64,000 nucleotides of DNA, taken from NCBI GenBank assembly GCA_035627615.1, contig DASPLL010000023.1, positions 25,007-89,006 of the forward strand, read 5' to 3'. The DNA is from BRH-c25 sp035627615. GTDB lineage: Bacteria; Bacillota; Clostridia; Lutisporales; Lutisporaceae. This document shows, in pieces, positions 44,684-53,717 of the stretch (position 1 is the first letter of the stretch; the number at the start of each line of letters is the position of its first letter). A program made the position numbers and the translations under genes. The notes under the pieces are model-generated. The model was not told where the DNA came from. It searched no databases and worked only from the letters and a program-made list of their open reading frames with translations.

Positions 44684-46597
44684 TTATATATCCATGCCTT
44701 TAAGCTTCTTCCATAAAGTTGTCCTGCTTATTCCAAGCCTGTCAGCCAGCATAGACTTATCTCCTTTAAATTTTTTAATCGCTTCGATAATTATCTTATT
44801 TTCCATATCTTTTATATTGCCTATTTCTATTTGTATCAGATTGTCGCTGCAATTCTGTGAATACTTTTGACCGGGGCTGCTGAGCAAGTTCCTGTCTGTG
44901 ATCATTCCCAGACTATCTACATCAATATTGTCATTATCTTCTAGCAATATAATCATTTTATGTGCAAAATTCTCCAACTCCCTTACGTTTCCCGGCCAGT
45001 TATAGCTCATGATCCAGTTAACAACATCCCGGTTCAGGCTTTTAACCTTTATTCTGGTTCCCAGTTTTTTAAAGCAGTTGTCAAACAGTAAGGGTATGTC
45101 CTGCTTCCGTTCCCTGAGTAAAGGTATATACAAATCAAGTACATTTATCCTGAAAAACAGATCCTCCCTGAATTTCCCCTCCATCACTTTTCCATACAAA
45201 TTCTTATTTGTGGCAACTATTATTCTTATATCTACATCAACAACTGAGTCGCCGCCTACTCTTAATATTTTCCTTTCCTGCAGGACTCTCAAAAGTCTGC
45301 CTTGAAGACTTAATGGTATTTCACTTATTTCATCCAGGAAAATAGTTCCATTATGAGCAAGCTCAAACATCCCTATTTTCCCTCCTTTTTTTGCTCCTGT
45401 AAATGCTCCTTCTTCATAGCCAAAAAGTTCGCTTTCGAGAAGATTTTCCGGCAGGGCAGCGCAATTCACGGCAACGAACGGGCCTTCTCTTCTATCGCTG
45501 ATGTTATGTATGCTTTGGGCAAAAAGCTCCTTGCCCGTACCTGTTTCTCCAATTATCATTATTGTACTGTTTTTTCTTCCGATTTTCTTAGCTTTATTGA
45601 TAGTTTCCTTTATTATATGACTGTCACCTATTATGTCTGAAAATGTATACTTCGCTATAAGGCCCTTTCGATAAAGCTCTGCCCGCAGGTTCCGTTCGAT
45701 TTTTTGTATATTGGAAATTTCCTGGAAATTCACAACTATGCCTAAAGTATCATTATCAATTATTATAGGTATCCTGTTGACAAGCACCTGCTTGTCATTT
45801 ATTTTCATCAGCTTGTTATACAGCTCATTCCCGTCTCCAAACAGCATATTTAGACTTTCGTTACTGATAAAATCCTTATCGCTGTCTATTGCAGCTTCTG
45901 ATTTAATATCGAGTATCTTTTTTGCTGTTGCATTTATAGATGTAATCTTATTGCCTTTGTCAAAAGATATTATTCCTTCTTCTGAACAATCAAGTATCGT
46001 CTGATATCTTTTGGCCCTTTCCTTGTCGCTTCTTGACAGTTCACATATATTTATCGCGTTTATCAAGGCTTTCCTGACATTTTTCTCACTGCATTTTATA
46101 ATAATGTAATCCAGAGCATAGTTCTGGGCTGTATCCTTTATACACCCGCCTATCCCTACCAATGTCAGCTTGCCGATCGATACGGCATCATCCAGTTTTT
46201 CTATCAGGTCAATCTTGGTTTCATACTCAAATATTTCACAGTCTATATCGAGATGATTCTTAAGCTTATATAACTGAGCAAGCTCATCATTTTTATAAAC
46301 TACTATGCCTATTTTATTATTGAATTTTTTTGCACTGAATACGGAGTATAAAATATCTGCAACATTTATTTCCACTGAAACAACAGGCTTGCTTACGATC
46401 TGCCTTATGGCTTCGGCAGTACCACCGCTGCTGATAATGACATCATAATTATCAGAATTTTTTTGGGCATATAAGTGTCCATCCTTCATTATTCCGCCTT
46501 CATATATATCAAGGTCAATTTTTAGTTCCTTTGACACTTTATTTACCAATTCAGTCAGCTCATCATTGGATGAGACAAGCAAGATCCTGTTTTGCAA
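44684..46597 (-). CDS. Sigma-54-dependent activator with PrpR_N sensor domain
   Basis: A 637-residue enhancer-binding protein. The N-terminal PrpR_N domain (about 1-185; DVIISSGGTAEAIR) senses a small organic ligand, as in propionate regulators. A PAS domain (about 195-300) follows. The AAA+ domain has Walker A GETGTGKE (about 349), the sigma-54 contact loop GAFTGA (about 397), and an intact Walker B (GTIFLDEIS). A Fis-type helix-turn-helix ends it (DKSMLADRLGISRTTLWK). It starts with TTG behind GGGGGTG. It lies beside a sodium symporter and a UbiD decarboxylase, which it may control. I could not find a clear -24/-12 promoter before either. Confidence 0.9.
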   Translation of the reverse strand: MQNRILLVSSNDELTELVNKVSKELKIDLDIYEGGIMKDGHLYAQKNSDNYDVIISSGGTAEAIRQIVSKPVVSVEINVADILYSVFSAKKFNNKIGIVVYKNDELAQLYKLKNHLDIDCEIFEYETKIDLIEKLDDAVSIGKLTLVGIGGCIKDTAQNYALDYIIIKCSEKNVRKALINAINICELSRSDKERAKRYQTILDCSEEGIISFDKGNKITSINATAKKILDIKSEAAIDSDKDFISNESLNMLFGDGNELYNKLMKINDKQVLVNRIPIIIDNDTLGIVVNFQEISNIQKIERNLRAELYRKGLIAKYTFSDIIGDSHIIKETINKAKKIGRKNSTIMIIGETGTGKELFAQSIHNISDRREGPFVAVNCAALPENLLESELFGYEEGAFTGAKKGGKIGMFELAHNGTIFLDEISEIPLSLQGRLLRVLQERKILRVGGDSVVDVDIRIIVATNKNLYGKVMEGKFREDLFFRINVLDLYIPLLRERKQDIPLLFDNCFKKLGTRIKVKSLNRDVVNWIMSYNWPGNVRELENFAHKMIILLEDNDNIDVDSLGMITDRNLLSSPGQKYSQNCSDNLIQIEIGNIKDMENKIIIEAIKKFKGDKSMLADRLGISRTTLWKKLKGMDI

Positions 46598-46915
46598 TTA
46601 TTTCACCCCCTTTAAGTCATTTCCATTTGATTTACTAGACTTTTTTCAATTATATATCAAAGATTTAAAAATATAAAGTGTTATTAACCTTTATCTTATT
46701 TCCATGAGGGGTCATTGTAAAATGCGGAACGGTCAAGACCATTCCCTACATATTTCTTTACAATGAAGCAAATATTGCGTCGTGTTTTAGTGAAAATAAA
46801 AATAAGTCCATATTGCATCAGAATGCTTATTTTTTTTATGCTATTATTTTGATACTGTCAGATATCCATCTTCCAGTTTATTTTTCTTATACTATTTAAA
46901 TCCGCGTTAACTTTT
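46598..46915. other. Intergenic region with an imperfect palindrome
   Basis: No gene recognised. GGAACGGTC-AA-GACCATTCC (46726-46745) is an inverted repeat with one mismatch about 130 bp before the activator start, at a distance usual for an enhancer site. AT-rich CTTATTTTTTTT near 46826-46838 could be a weak terminator of the symporter gene. Confidence 0.5.
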
Positions 46916-48304
46916 TTAACATTGAGCCTCTTCGGAAACAATTGTTCCTAAAAACATTAGCAGAAAGCTTATGCCGATGCCGAGAAACAAAGGGTCGAAG
47001 CTCTGAGGCAGGATCAGCTTGCCTAACATCACCGACAGGGGGCTGATAACCATGGAAGCTACGGCATAATTGCTTTTAACCTTTCCCTTTAAGAATAAGG
47101 CAACACAAAATGGTACAAATACAGTTGCGCCCCTAAGTCCCATAGACATAAAGCTCCATTTTAATATCAACGATTTTGCATTGCCTGCGGTGAATAAAAG
47201 CGCCAGTACTAGAGTTATTACTATAACAAGCCTTGATATCTGAAGCTGCTTTTTGTCATCAGCATTTTTACTCAAATAATTAATATAAATATCCTTTGTA
47301 AACATTGTACTTATACCAAGAGAAAGCCCTGCACCCGTACCAATGACTGTAACCAGTAAGGTTGCCAGTACTACTCCGCCAAGCCATGGATTCATGCTTT
47401 CCAGCACAAAGGCAGGAAAGGCTGAGGTGGGATTCATATCAGGGTGTTTCATTTTCATAAATAAACCTATAAATATTCCTGCCAAGCCTATTGGCGGTGT
47501 TAATATCCCACTGATCAACGAGCCCATTTTGGCCTCTTTCAGATTTTTGGCAGAGAGTACAGCCTGTATATAGGTTTGTGTGGATAACGCTCCCAAAATC
47601 AGGGAGAATCCAGCGGCTCCATCTACCCAGACCCCTCTGCCGAATAAGCTGAAGTAGGGATAACTGGGAAAGGCTATTGCGAATTGCTCCGGACCACCTC
47701 CCATGGTTATAGCAATAATGCCTCCGGCAACTACTGAAATATAAAGTAAAATCAGCTTTGCTATACCAACCAGGCCAACCCCTAAGACACCACCAAATAT
47801 TACATAGGCAGACATTAGTATGATGGATATTATGGAAGCAGTTGTAGGACCAATATTGAATATTGATGTCAGCAGGGCTGCGGCTGACAATATCTGTGCA
47901 ATAATATTTATAAAGGTCCCTATGGATACGAATATACTGGAAATCGGTCTGGCTATTGGTCCGAATTCCTCAGCCAGGATCTGAGGTACTGTCTCTTTGT
48001 TACTTTTGTACAAAGGTCCCGTGAAAAAGAAAGCCAGTATGAGACATCCTATACCTGCTCCCAGTGTAAACCACCAGGCGGAGAAACCATATAGGAAAGC
48101 AAGCTGAGCTGTACCAATTGTAGATGCTCCTCCCACCAATGTACCCATAATTGTACCTGCAATGATTCCTCTTCCAGCCTTCCTGCCTCCATGGGAAAAA
48201 TCTCCTGCAGTTTTTATTAATCTGCCTGAATATGCACCTATCATAATTATTAAAACCAGTGTGAAAGTAATTCCCAGCATATGTTGATATGTGAGTTCCA
48301 ACAT
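46916..48304 (-). CDS. Sodium:solute symporter family transporter
   Basis: A 462-residue membrane protein of the SSS family, with about thirteen predicted helices. The N-terminal half carries the family features GGRKAGRGIIAG, GTLVGGASTIGTAQLAFLYG and KETVPQILAEEFG. It imports an organic solute with sodium. It stands between a PrpR_N-type activator and a UbiD decarboxylase. An organic acid that is later decarboxylated is a plausible cargo. AAGGTG lies before the ATG. Confidence 0.9.
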   Translation of the reverse strand: MLELTYQHMLGITFTLVLIIMIGAYSGRLIKTAGDFSHGGRKAGRGIIAGTIMGTLVGGASTIGTAQLAFLYGFSAWWFTLGAGIGCLILAFFFTGPLYKSNKETVPQILAEEFGPIARPISSIFVSIGTFINIIAQILSAAALLTSIFNIGPTTASIISIILMSAYVIFGGVLGVGLVGIAKLILLYISVVAGGIIAITMGGGPEQFAIAFPSYPYFSLFGRGVWVDGAAGFSLILGALSTQTYIQAVLSAKNLKEAKMGSLISGILTPPIGLAGIFIGLFMKMKHPDMNPTSAFPAFVLESMNPWLGGVVLATLLVTVIGTGAGLSLGISTMFTKDIYINYLSKNADDKKQLQISRLVIVITLVLALLFTAGNAKSLILKWSFMSMGLRGATVFVPFCVALFLKGKVKSNYAVASMVISPLSVMLGKLILPQSFDPLFLGIGISFLLMFLGTIVSEEAQC

Positions 48305-48880
48305 AATATAGCACCTTAATTATAAAGCTCTTAAGATTTTTCCTAATCACTTTACCCCTTCTATCATTTAATTCTCAGTCATTGTTCCATAGTTCAGTCT
48401 AAAACGGCTTTCATTGCCCGAAGCTTTCATCCTCTATGCAAAAAACCTTTTATATCAATAATATCTAGCAAATTTTATACCAATTTAAAAAATCTGGTTT
48501 TACCAACTGCTAAAGAGTTGGTAAAACCAGATTTTTTGAAACTTATATTCTAAATGTGAACAAATTTCTGAACCAAAGTTAATTTTTAAAACATAAAGCT
48601 AGAAAGCAGATAGAACCATCCCTTCTTCTTTTATTCCACTTTGCTTAAGCTTCCTGGTTTCTAAAACCTATACAAATATAATCGTATAGATTTTTCACAC
48701 TATCGACTAATAGTGCGGCAGTATCACAGGATTCAACTGCTAGGTGGTGTCACTTGACTACCAGTCCCATTGCCACTATAAGTTATTCTAATAGCGTCCT
48801 ACAGGACTATGGGTGTTTCCCATACCTGCTGTTTCTAATCCTTGTACCCTTTCTCTACGTGTTGTACCGAGATTTTTTAT
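48305..48880. other. Intergenic region with a long perfect hairpin
   Basis: No intact gene. A perfect 22-bp hairpin lies at 48487-48537. The part 48660-48880 resembles neither flank and has no frame I can recognise; it may be decayed mobile DNA. Confidence 0.5.
48487..48537. terminator. Long bidirectional terminator hairpin
   Basis: Arms of 22 bases (starting AAAAAATCTGG, ending CCAGATTTTTT) pair perfectly around a 7-base loop GCTAAAG. A run of six T follows in either orientation. It insulates the symporter promoter from upstream transcription. Confidence 0.8.
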
Positions 48881-49190
48881 CTATGCTGTATGAGTGCCCA
48901 AACCTAAGACGATTCTCCTATTCTTCTGCCAGATACCAGGTGCTTCACCTACCTTTTCTTTATAATATTTTTTAATGATTGACCACTGTGACCCTTCGTT
49001 TTGCTTTTTGCTATACTTTTCTTTTGTGTTATCATCAAGATTATCTTTTAATATTGCCGGTACTTTTTCCTTATAACCCAATGCCCGTCTTCCTAAAATT
49101 GTTAATTATCTCTTTATCGCTATAAGCGAGGTTTATCAATTCACACTGGATTGTCGTCTTCAACAGCCTTCAACCCTCTTTCAATATAAG
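48881..49190 (-). pseudogene. Decayed gene of unknown family behind a LexA-like box
   Basis: Three overlapping frames give a continuous, plausible protein. TYIERGLKAVEDDNPV is in the first frame, ELINLAYSDKEIINNFRKTG in the second, and GYKEKVPAILKDNLDD to KEKVGEAPGIWQKN in the third. At least two frameshifts are needed to join them. It ends at a stop at 48881. I do not recognise the family. A perfect SOS-type box stands directly before it. It may be a remnant of an SOS-regulated accessory gene. Confidence 0.45.
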
Positions 49191-49196
49191 TATTCA

Positions 49197-49208
49197 GAAC
49201 ATGTGTTC
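49197..49208 (-). promoter_or_regulatory. LexA (SOS) box
   Basis: GAACATGTGTTC, a perfect palindrome that fits the Firmicute LexA consensus GAAC-R-N-R-Y-GTTY. It lies a few bases ahead of the decayed frame on the minus strand and behind the ubiD-like gene. No other gene here is in a position to use it. Confidence 0.55.
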
Positions 49209-49285
49209 GCATTTTTATTATATCAAATAAGTATTCAGGAGTAAAGAGTTCCAATCCGTATTAAGTAATTATTGTATATATTTGT

Positions 49286-51127
49286 TTATATTTGCTTATA
49301 TTGATTCAAACAGTTATAACCTCCCTTTACAAACAGCCGCTCAATGTTCTTTACAACTGCCGGATCAGGGGTCAGGGGCGGTGCGTGGTGCGGTTTGGTA
49401 CGTATATCGATTATCATATTGTCGCAAGCCCAGTGCTTGTTTTCATAAAAGCTATTGACACCGTATATATCGTGGGAAGGGTTGCTTCTTGTAAAGGTAG
49501 TCCAGAAAAAGTTTTGAAGCGAACCGCTTATAAATGCACTATCATCACAAAGAACAATCATTGGACAGTCCGGCATCATACCTCTTGCATGTACAGCCGA
49601 GCATAATTCGTCCAACTGTTTTTGCGCCTGCTGGTAATTAATAAACTCCGGTCCTTCAATTGCAGCAATCCCCGGCATCACTATACTTGGATTCTTAAAG
49701 TTATGTAAATCCTTTAACTGCTCCGGAACTTCCTTACACAGATTTCTTTTTTTATCGCCATAGGCGGCAATTACTACCTTACTGCCTGTGTTTAGCCCAG
49801 TTCCCGAATAATCAAGAGTATCAATCGTTGTATTTGTCTGAAAATGGATATCACGATGGAGGTCGACTCGTTCAAGTATATATGTAAGAAATTCTATTTC
49901 TTTATGAGTATCCAATGGCCGGTCCTCTTCAGCAGTAATAAATAAATACTTTGCCAAACTTAACTGTCCTGTTCCTAAAATCCGGTTTGCCAGGGTAAGT
50001 ATTTCAGCTGGTTGTTTTGCGTTCCGGTATGGTGTATAACGTTCGCTCCCAATTGCAAACAGCAGCGGATGAACTCCTGATGCATCTACAGCATGGACTT
50101 CCTTCACACCAGGAATTTCTTGTTTTACTGCATTAACTGTTAGTTCATGGATAAGCTCCCCAAAAGCAGTATCTTCCTGAGGAGGACGGCCAACAACTGT
50201 AAAAGGCCAGATCCCATTGGACTTGGCAAATACCTTATGAATCCTCATAAAAGGAAAATCATGAATAAGACTGTAATATCCTATATGATCGCCAAATGGG
50301 CCTTCAGGCTTTGTTTCACCTGGATAGACTTCTCCTGTAATTACAAAATCAGCATCAAGACTGATGCAATAACCATCAATGTAGCAATAACGGAAATTAC
50401 GTCCAGAAAGCAACCCTGCAAATGTCATTTCACTCAAGCCTTCCGGTAACGGCATTATCGCCGCCAACGTATGAGCAGGAGGACCTCCAATAAAAATGCT
50501 CACTTTTAACGGAATACCAAGCTTGTTTGCCTTTTCCTGGTGGACACCTATACCACGGTGGATTTGATAGTGCAAACCCACTTCCTTATTTATGATATAA
50601 TCGTTACCGGTAAGCTGAACACGGTACATTCCTAAATTGCTGTTCATAATCCCGGGTTTTTCCGGATCTTCTGTATAAACCTGCGGCAAGGTAATAAACG
50701 CCCCTCCATCATTTGGCCAGTGGTGGATAAGTGGAAGGTCAGAAATTTGTATTTCCTGGAACCCGGCCAGCTTATTAACCGCTCTTTTCAAAGGGAGTGC
50801 CTTTGAAGCTGCCAACCCATTGCTGATCTGCTTAAATGGGTTTCTTAGTATGCTCATTGGATCATTGCGCAATGCAATTACAGCCTTTGTTGTCTCTATG
50901 GTATTCCTGAAAATGAACCTGCTTCTTTCCAGATTACCAAACAAATTGGATACTGCCCTAAATTTTGAGCCTTTAACGTTTTCGAACAGCAATGCAGGGC
51001 CCCCGGCTGCGTTGACTCTCATATGTATAGCTGACATCTCAAGGTTCGGATCGACTTCTTCATGGATCCTAACTAATTGGCCGCATTTTTCTAAATCAAG
51101 AACACATTCTTCTAAATTGCGATACAT
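49286..51127 (-). CDS. UbiD-family decarboxylase
   Basis: A 613-residue enzyme of the UbiD family. These use prenylated FMN to add or remove carboxyl groups on aromatic or unsaturated acids. The prFMN/active-site region EGPFGDHIGYYS (about residue 272) and GEVYPGETKPEGP are intact. The N-terminal ECVLDLEKCGQLVRI and VNAAGGPALLFENVKGS are typical. It is longer than E. coli UbiD (about 500), with a C-terminal extension seen in some anaerobes. No UbiX prenyltransferase lies in the window. Its neighbours, a sodium symporter and PrpR_N activator, suggest a catabolic decarboxylation; the substrate is unknown. Confidence 0.9.
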   Translation of the reverse strand: MYRNLEECVLDLEKCGQLVRIHEEVDPNLEMSAIHMRVNAAGGPALLFENVKGSKFRAVSNLFGNLERSRFIFRNTIETTKAVIALRNDPMSILRNPFKQISNGLAASKALPLKRAVNKLAGFQEIQISDLPLIHHWPNDGGAFITLPQVYTEDPEKPGIMNSNLGMYRVQLTGNDYIINKEVGLHYQIHRGIGVHQEKANKLGIPLKVSIFIGGPPAHTLAAIMPLPEGLSEMTFAGLLSGRNFRYCYIDGYCISLDADFVITGEVYPGETKPEGPFGDHIGYYSLIHDFPFMRIHKVFAKSNGIWPFTVVGRPPQEDTAFGELIHELTVNAVKQEIPGVKEVHAVDASGVHPLLFAIGSERYTPYRNAKQPAEILTLANRILGTGQLSLAKYLFITAEEDRPLDTHKEIEFLTYILERVDLHRDIHFQTNTTIDTLDYSGTGLNTGSKVVIAAYGDKKRNLCKEVPEQLKDLHNFKNPSIVMPGIAAIEGPEFINYQQAQKQLDELCSAVHARGMMPDCPMIVLCDDSAFISGSLQNFFWTTFTRSNPSHDIYGVNSFYENKHWACDNMIIDIRTKPHHAPPLTPDPAVVKNIERLFVKGGYNCLNQYKQI

Positions 51128-51520
51128 TCTTTATCCCCATTTCTTTTATTATGGTGTTATATATATTGTGAAAAAGATTTATCATTACAAAATCAGTTGA
51201 AGCGTCTAATTTTGTTTATCAAATATGTATTTTTCACGATATATATAATCAATGATTTTTAAAAACCGATATCAAATCATGTACAGAACGAGTATTCAGG
51301 ATTTAATGAGAAACAATTTTGCTTTATTGGACTTTGAGTTCTTACATGTCCAGGCATAATTTTCACTGCCACGAATATTATACCTTTTTATTCCATGAAA
51401 GAAAAGGAAAAGCAAAAAGAACCAACCCTTCTGCTTAAGTTTGCTTTTATGAATTGTATTTGGTATCATACGATTTGTAATAATATTACTAGAAGATAAT
51501 AAAAAGGTGGGAGAAAGACA
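51128..51520. other. Divergent intergenic region of the ubiD-like and rsmH-like genes
   Basis: AT-rich, no gene recognised. GTAATA-A-TATTAC (51477-51489) is a perfect small palindrome 32 bp before the rsmH-like start and could be an operator. Promoters for both directions must lie here, but no pair of boxes stands out. Confidence 0.5.
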
Positions 51521-52570
51521 ATGGATAATCAAGAGCAAAAACATCAGCGGCGTATTCGATATAAAGGCACACACCCCAAATCTTATAAGGAAAAATATAA
51601 GGAACTTCAACCTGAGAAATATGCTGATACTGTGGCAAAAGTTATTCAAAAGGGCAGTACTCCTGCCGGTATGCATCGTTCAATCTGTGTTAAAGAAATA
51701 TTAGAATTCTTACAGATTACTCCAGGACAAATTGGATTAGATGCTACACTAGGTTATGGCGGTCATACTTTGGAGATGCTTAAATGTTTAAATTCAAAGG
51801 GGCACTTGTATGCAATCGATGTAGATCCTATTGAATTACCGCGCACCCGGGAGCGTTTAGAGCGCTTAGGTTATGGCTCCGAATTTTTAACGATCAAACA
51901 TATGAACTTTTCCCAAATAGATCAAATTACTTTCGAATCAGGTCCATTGAATTTTGTATTGGCAGATTTGGGTGTCTCTTCTATGCAGATAGACAATCCA
52001 GAAAGAGGGTTTTCATTTAAGAGGGAAGGGCCTTTAGACTTACGGCTGAATCCTAAAAGAGGTAAATCTGCCGCAGCTCGTTTAAAAACCATTTCAGTAG
52101 ATGAATTACAAGGTATGTTGATAGAAAACGCAGACGAGCCCCATTCCGCAGCAATCGCTCGCGCTATTATTTCCGAAATTAAAAAAGGAATAGACATATC
52201 AACAACAACACAGCTCAAACAAATTATCAAAGATGCTCTGAAATTTATTCCAGAAAAGAACAAGGACGATGAGATCAAAAAATCCTGTCAACGGTGCTTT
52301 CAAGCATTGCGGATTGATGTCAATAATGAATTTGAAATGTTATATGAATTTTTGGAAAAACTTCCTGCTGCCCTAGCACGAGGTGGGCGCGTTGCTATAC
52401 TTTCGTTTCATTCAGGAGAAGATCGTCTCGTTAAAAAATCTTTTCAACACTTTTTTCGTGAAGGTATATATCGTGAAATAGCGCCCGGCCCTATTTTGCC
52501 ATCATCAGAAGAATGTAATACCAATAGTCGTGCTCGTTCTGCTAAATTACGCTGGGCTATAAAAGCATGA
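51521..52570 (+). CDS. rsmH: RsmH-like 16S rRNA (cytosine-N4) methyltransferase, probable paralogue
   Basis: A 349-residue SAM-dependent methyltransferase of the MraW/RsmH family. The SAM-binding motif is LDATLGYGGHTLEML (about residues 74-88), with AIDVDPIEL following. ADLGVSSMQIDNPERGFSF is the family signature, and FHSGEDRLVKK near the end is conserved. Compared with the canonical enzyme it has about 50 extra N-terminal residues (YKGTHPKSYKEKYKEL), and the usual HxPVL entry reads AGMHRSICVKE. It is not in a division/cell-wall cluster, so it is probably a second copy; target may differ. It is AT-richer than its neighbours. Confidence 0.8.
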   Translation: MDNQEQKHQRRIRYKGTHPKSYKEKYKELQPEKYADTVAKVIQKGSTPAGMHRSICVKEILEFLQITPGQIGLDATLGYGGHTLEMLKCLNSKGHLYAIDVDPIELPRTRERLERLGYGSEFLTIKHMNFSQIDQITFESGPLNFVLADLGVSSMQIDNPERGFSFKREGPLDLRLNPKRGKSAAARLKTISVDELQGMLIENADEPHSAAIARAIISEIKKGIDISTTTQLKQIIKDALKFIPEKNKDDEIKKSCQRCFQALRIDVNNEFEMLYEFLEKLPAALARGGRVAILSFHSGEDRLVKKSFQHFFREGIYREIAPGPILPSSEECNTNSRARSAKLRWAIKA

Positions 52571-52912
52571 TTTGTGAGTTCAGGCACTACTGAGTATCAT
52601 TTTGTGAGCATTTGCGACCCCCTTAGGTCGCAAATGCTCCTCCAAGCATACTATCAGCCCTATGCCTTCTCTATCGACACTACGCACTCCACATGGATGG
52701 TGTGCTTTTGTTAGCATATTTTTGCGCTCGTTACCCAATAACCGTCTAAACGTTGATGCCTGGCATTTATTCTTCGATTAGCCCTGGATATAATTTCGAC
52801 TCCTTTGATTTAATAGTCAAGATTATGCCCAGGGTTAGGTAGTTCTAATCCTTGGTTGAAAAAGTTGAGAACTGTCCCCTATCCCATGAGAGGCTGTATA
52901 CTTTACAATTTG
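52571..52912. other. Intergenic region with a GC-rich hairpin and repeat copy
   Basis: No gene recognised. GAGCATTTGCGACC...GGTCGCAAATGCTC (52606-52639) is a perfect 14-bp hairpin with a 6-base loop, 35 bp behind the rsmH-like stop. It may terminate transcription although the T run is missing. A dispersed repeat copy lies at 52866-52885. The part between may be decayed coding DNA; I could not assign it. Confidence 0.5.
52866..52885. repeat. Dispersed repeat copy (GAGAACTGTCCCCTATCCC)
   Basis: Shares the AGAAC-YGTCCCC core with the copy at 3563. Degenerate. Confidence 0.4.
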
Positions 52913-53365
52913 CTATTTCTTGCTCTCAATATCCTCAATCAGTACCTTCATCTCTTCAATTTCCTCGCGCTGAGACTCTATAATCCTATTTGCAAGGTCC
53001 TGAGTACGTGGGTCTGTTAGATTAGCACGCTCACTGGTAAGAATGGCAATTGAATGATGTGGTATCATTGATTTCATCCAGGAAACATCATCGATGAGCG
53101 CTTGGCTGCGTAAGAGCCAAAGGGCAAGTACAAATACAACGGCGCTAAACGAGAAAATGTTGGAATTCATTCTTATGTCAGTGTACATATCCTGCATGTT
53201 GGAAAGCATAATCATAGCCATTGCTGCTCCCATTATAAGGGCCATATACACTCGATTCTCGCTAAAGTATAAATGATCTTCCTCGTAAGTATTTAAATAC
53301 ATAAGCCCAAACATAATTACTGTTGAAGTTCCAACCATGTCTGCTAACCTTCTATAATCTGTCAT
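52913..53365 (-). CDS. Small membrane protein with DUF305-like C-terminal domain
   Basis: A 150-residue protein. Three hydrophobic helices (about residues 10-28, 42-58 and 70-88) are followed by a helical DUF305-type domain with WMKSMIPHHSIAI, the conserved M-x4-HH motif, and ANRIIESQREEIEEMK. DUF305 proteins carry such His pairs and often appear with copper handling. The membrane-anchored form is common. ATG 53365 follows GGAGGG; the frame is open further upstream, but without a ribosome binding site. Confidence 0.8.
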   Translation of the reverse strand: MTDYRRLADMVGTSTVIMFGLMYLNTYEEDHLYFSENRVYMALIMGAAMAMIMLSNMQDMYTDIRMNSNIFSFSAVVFVLALWLLRSQALIDDVSWMKSMIPHHSIAILTSERANLTDPRTQDLANRIIESQREEIEEMKVLIEDIESKK

Positions 53366-53480
53366 AGTCTCCCTCCTCTCGAGATTATTGGCACTGAATT
53401 CTATTACAAACAATCGAAATCTATAGATTTTCATCCCAATATATAATACTAATAATCAACATAATGTGATACACCCTGCA

Positions 53481-53499
53481 GGGACAGGTACTTTGTCCC
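53481..53499. repeat. Dispersed REP-like palindrome (GGGACAGGTACTTTGTCCC)
   Basis: Nearly perfect palindrome of the same family as 17531, 20877, 26004 and 30748. Confidence 0.6.
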
Positions 53500-53550
53500 G
53501 CATTTCTATATGAGCAGATAGTCGGTGACCATATATAATTCAAACACAGA

Positions 53551-53610
53551 ACTTAAGAACTTTTGTAAACGACAAACCTCTGTTGCTTAATTACAGCAGA
53601 GGTTAAAACT
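53551..53610. repeat. Dispersed hairpin repeat, copy 2
   Basis: TTAAGAACTTTTGTAAAC followed by AACCTCTGTTG...CAGCAGAGGTT. It matches 44475-44537. Both copies lie between minus-strand genes and could terminate transcription. Confidence 0.55.
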
Positions 53611-53717
53611 TCTCTCCTACTCCCGTGCCACAAAGGCTACGGCCCCACAATACCTTGAGGATACAAAAAAGATGCCGCATCAATCTGGTATCCCCTTGGC
53701 GGGCTGGTATATAGTGT

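Larger units (their letters stand above)
53366..53717. other. Intergenic region with two repeat elements
   Basis: No gene recognised. It contains a GGGACAGGTACTTTGTCCC palindrome (53481-53499) and the second copy of the AAGAACTT hairpin repeat (53551-53610). A loose GGATAC...GTATCC pair lies at 53660-53695, before the acyltransferase pseudogene stop. Confidence 0.55.

Noticed and set aside
48660..48880. Possible structured RNA or insertion-sequence end
   Set aside because: No matching inverted repeat, transposase frame or known RNA motif could be found.
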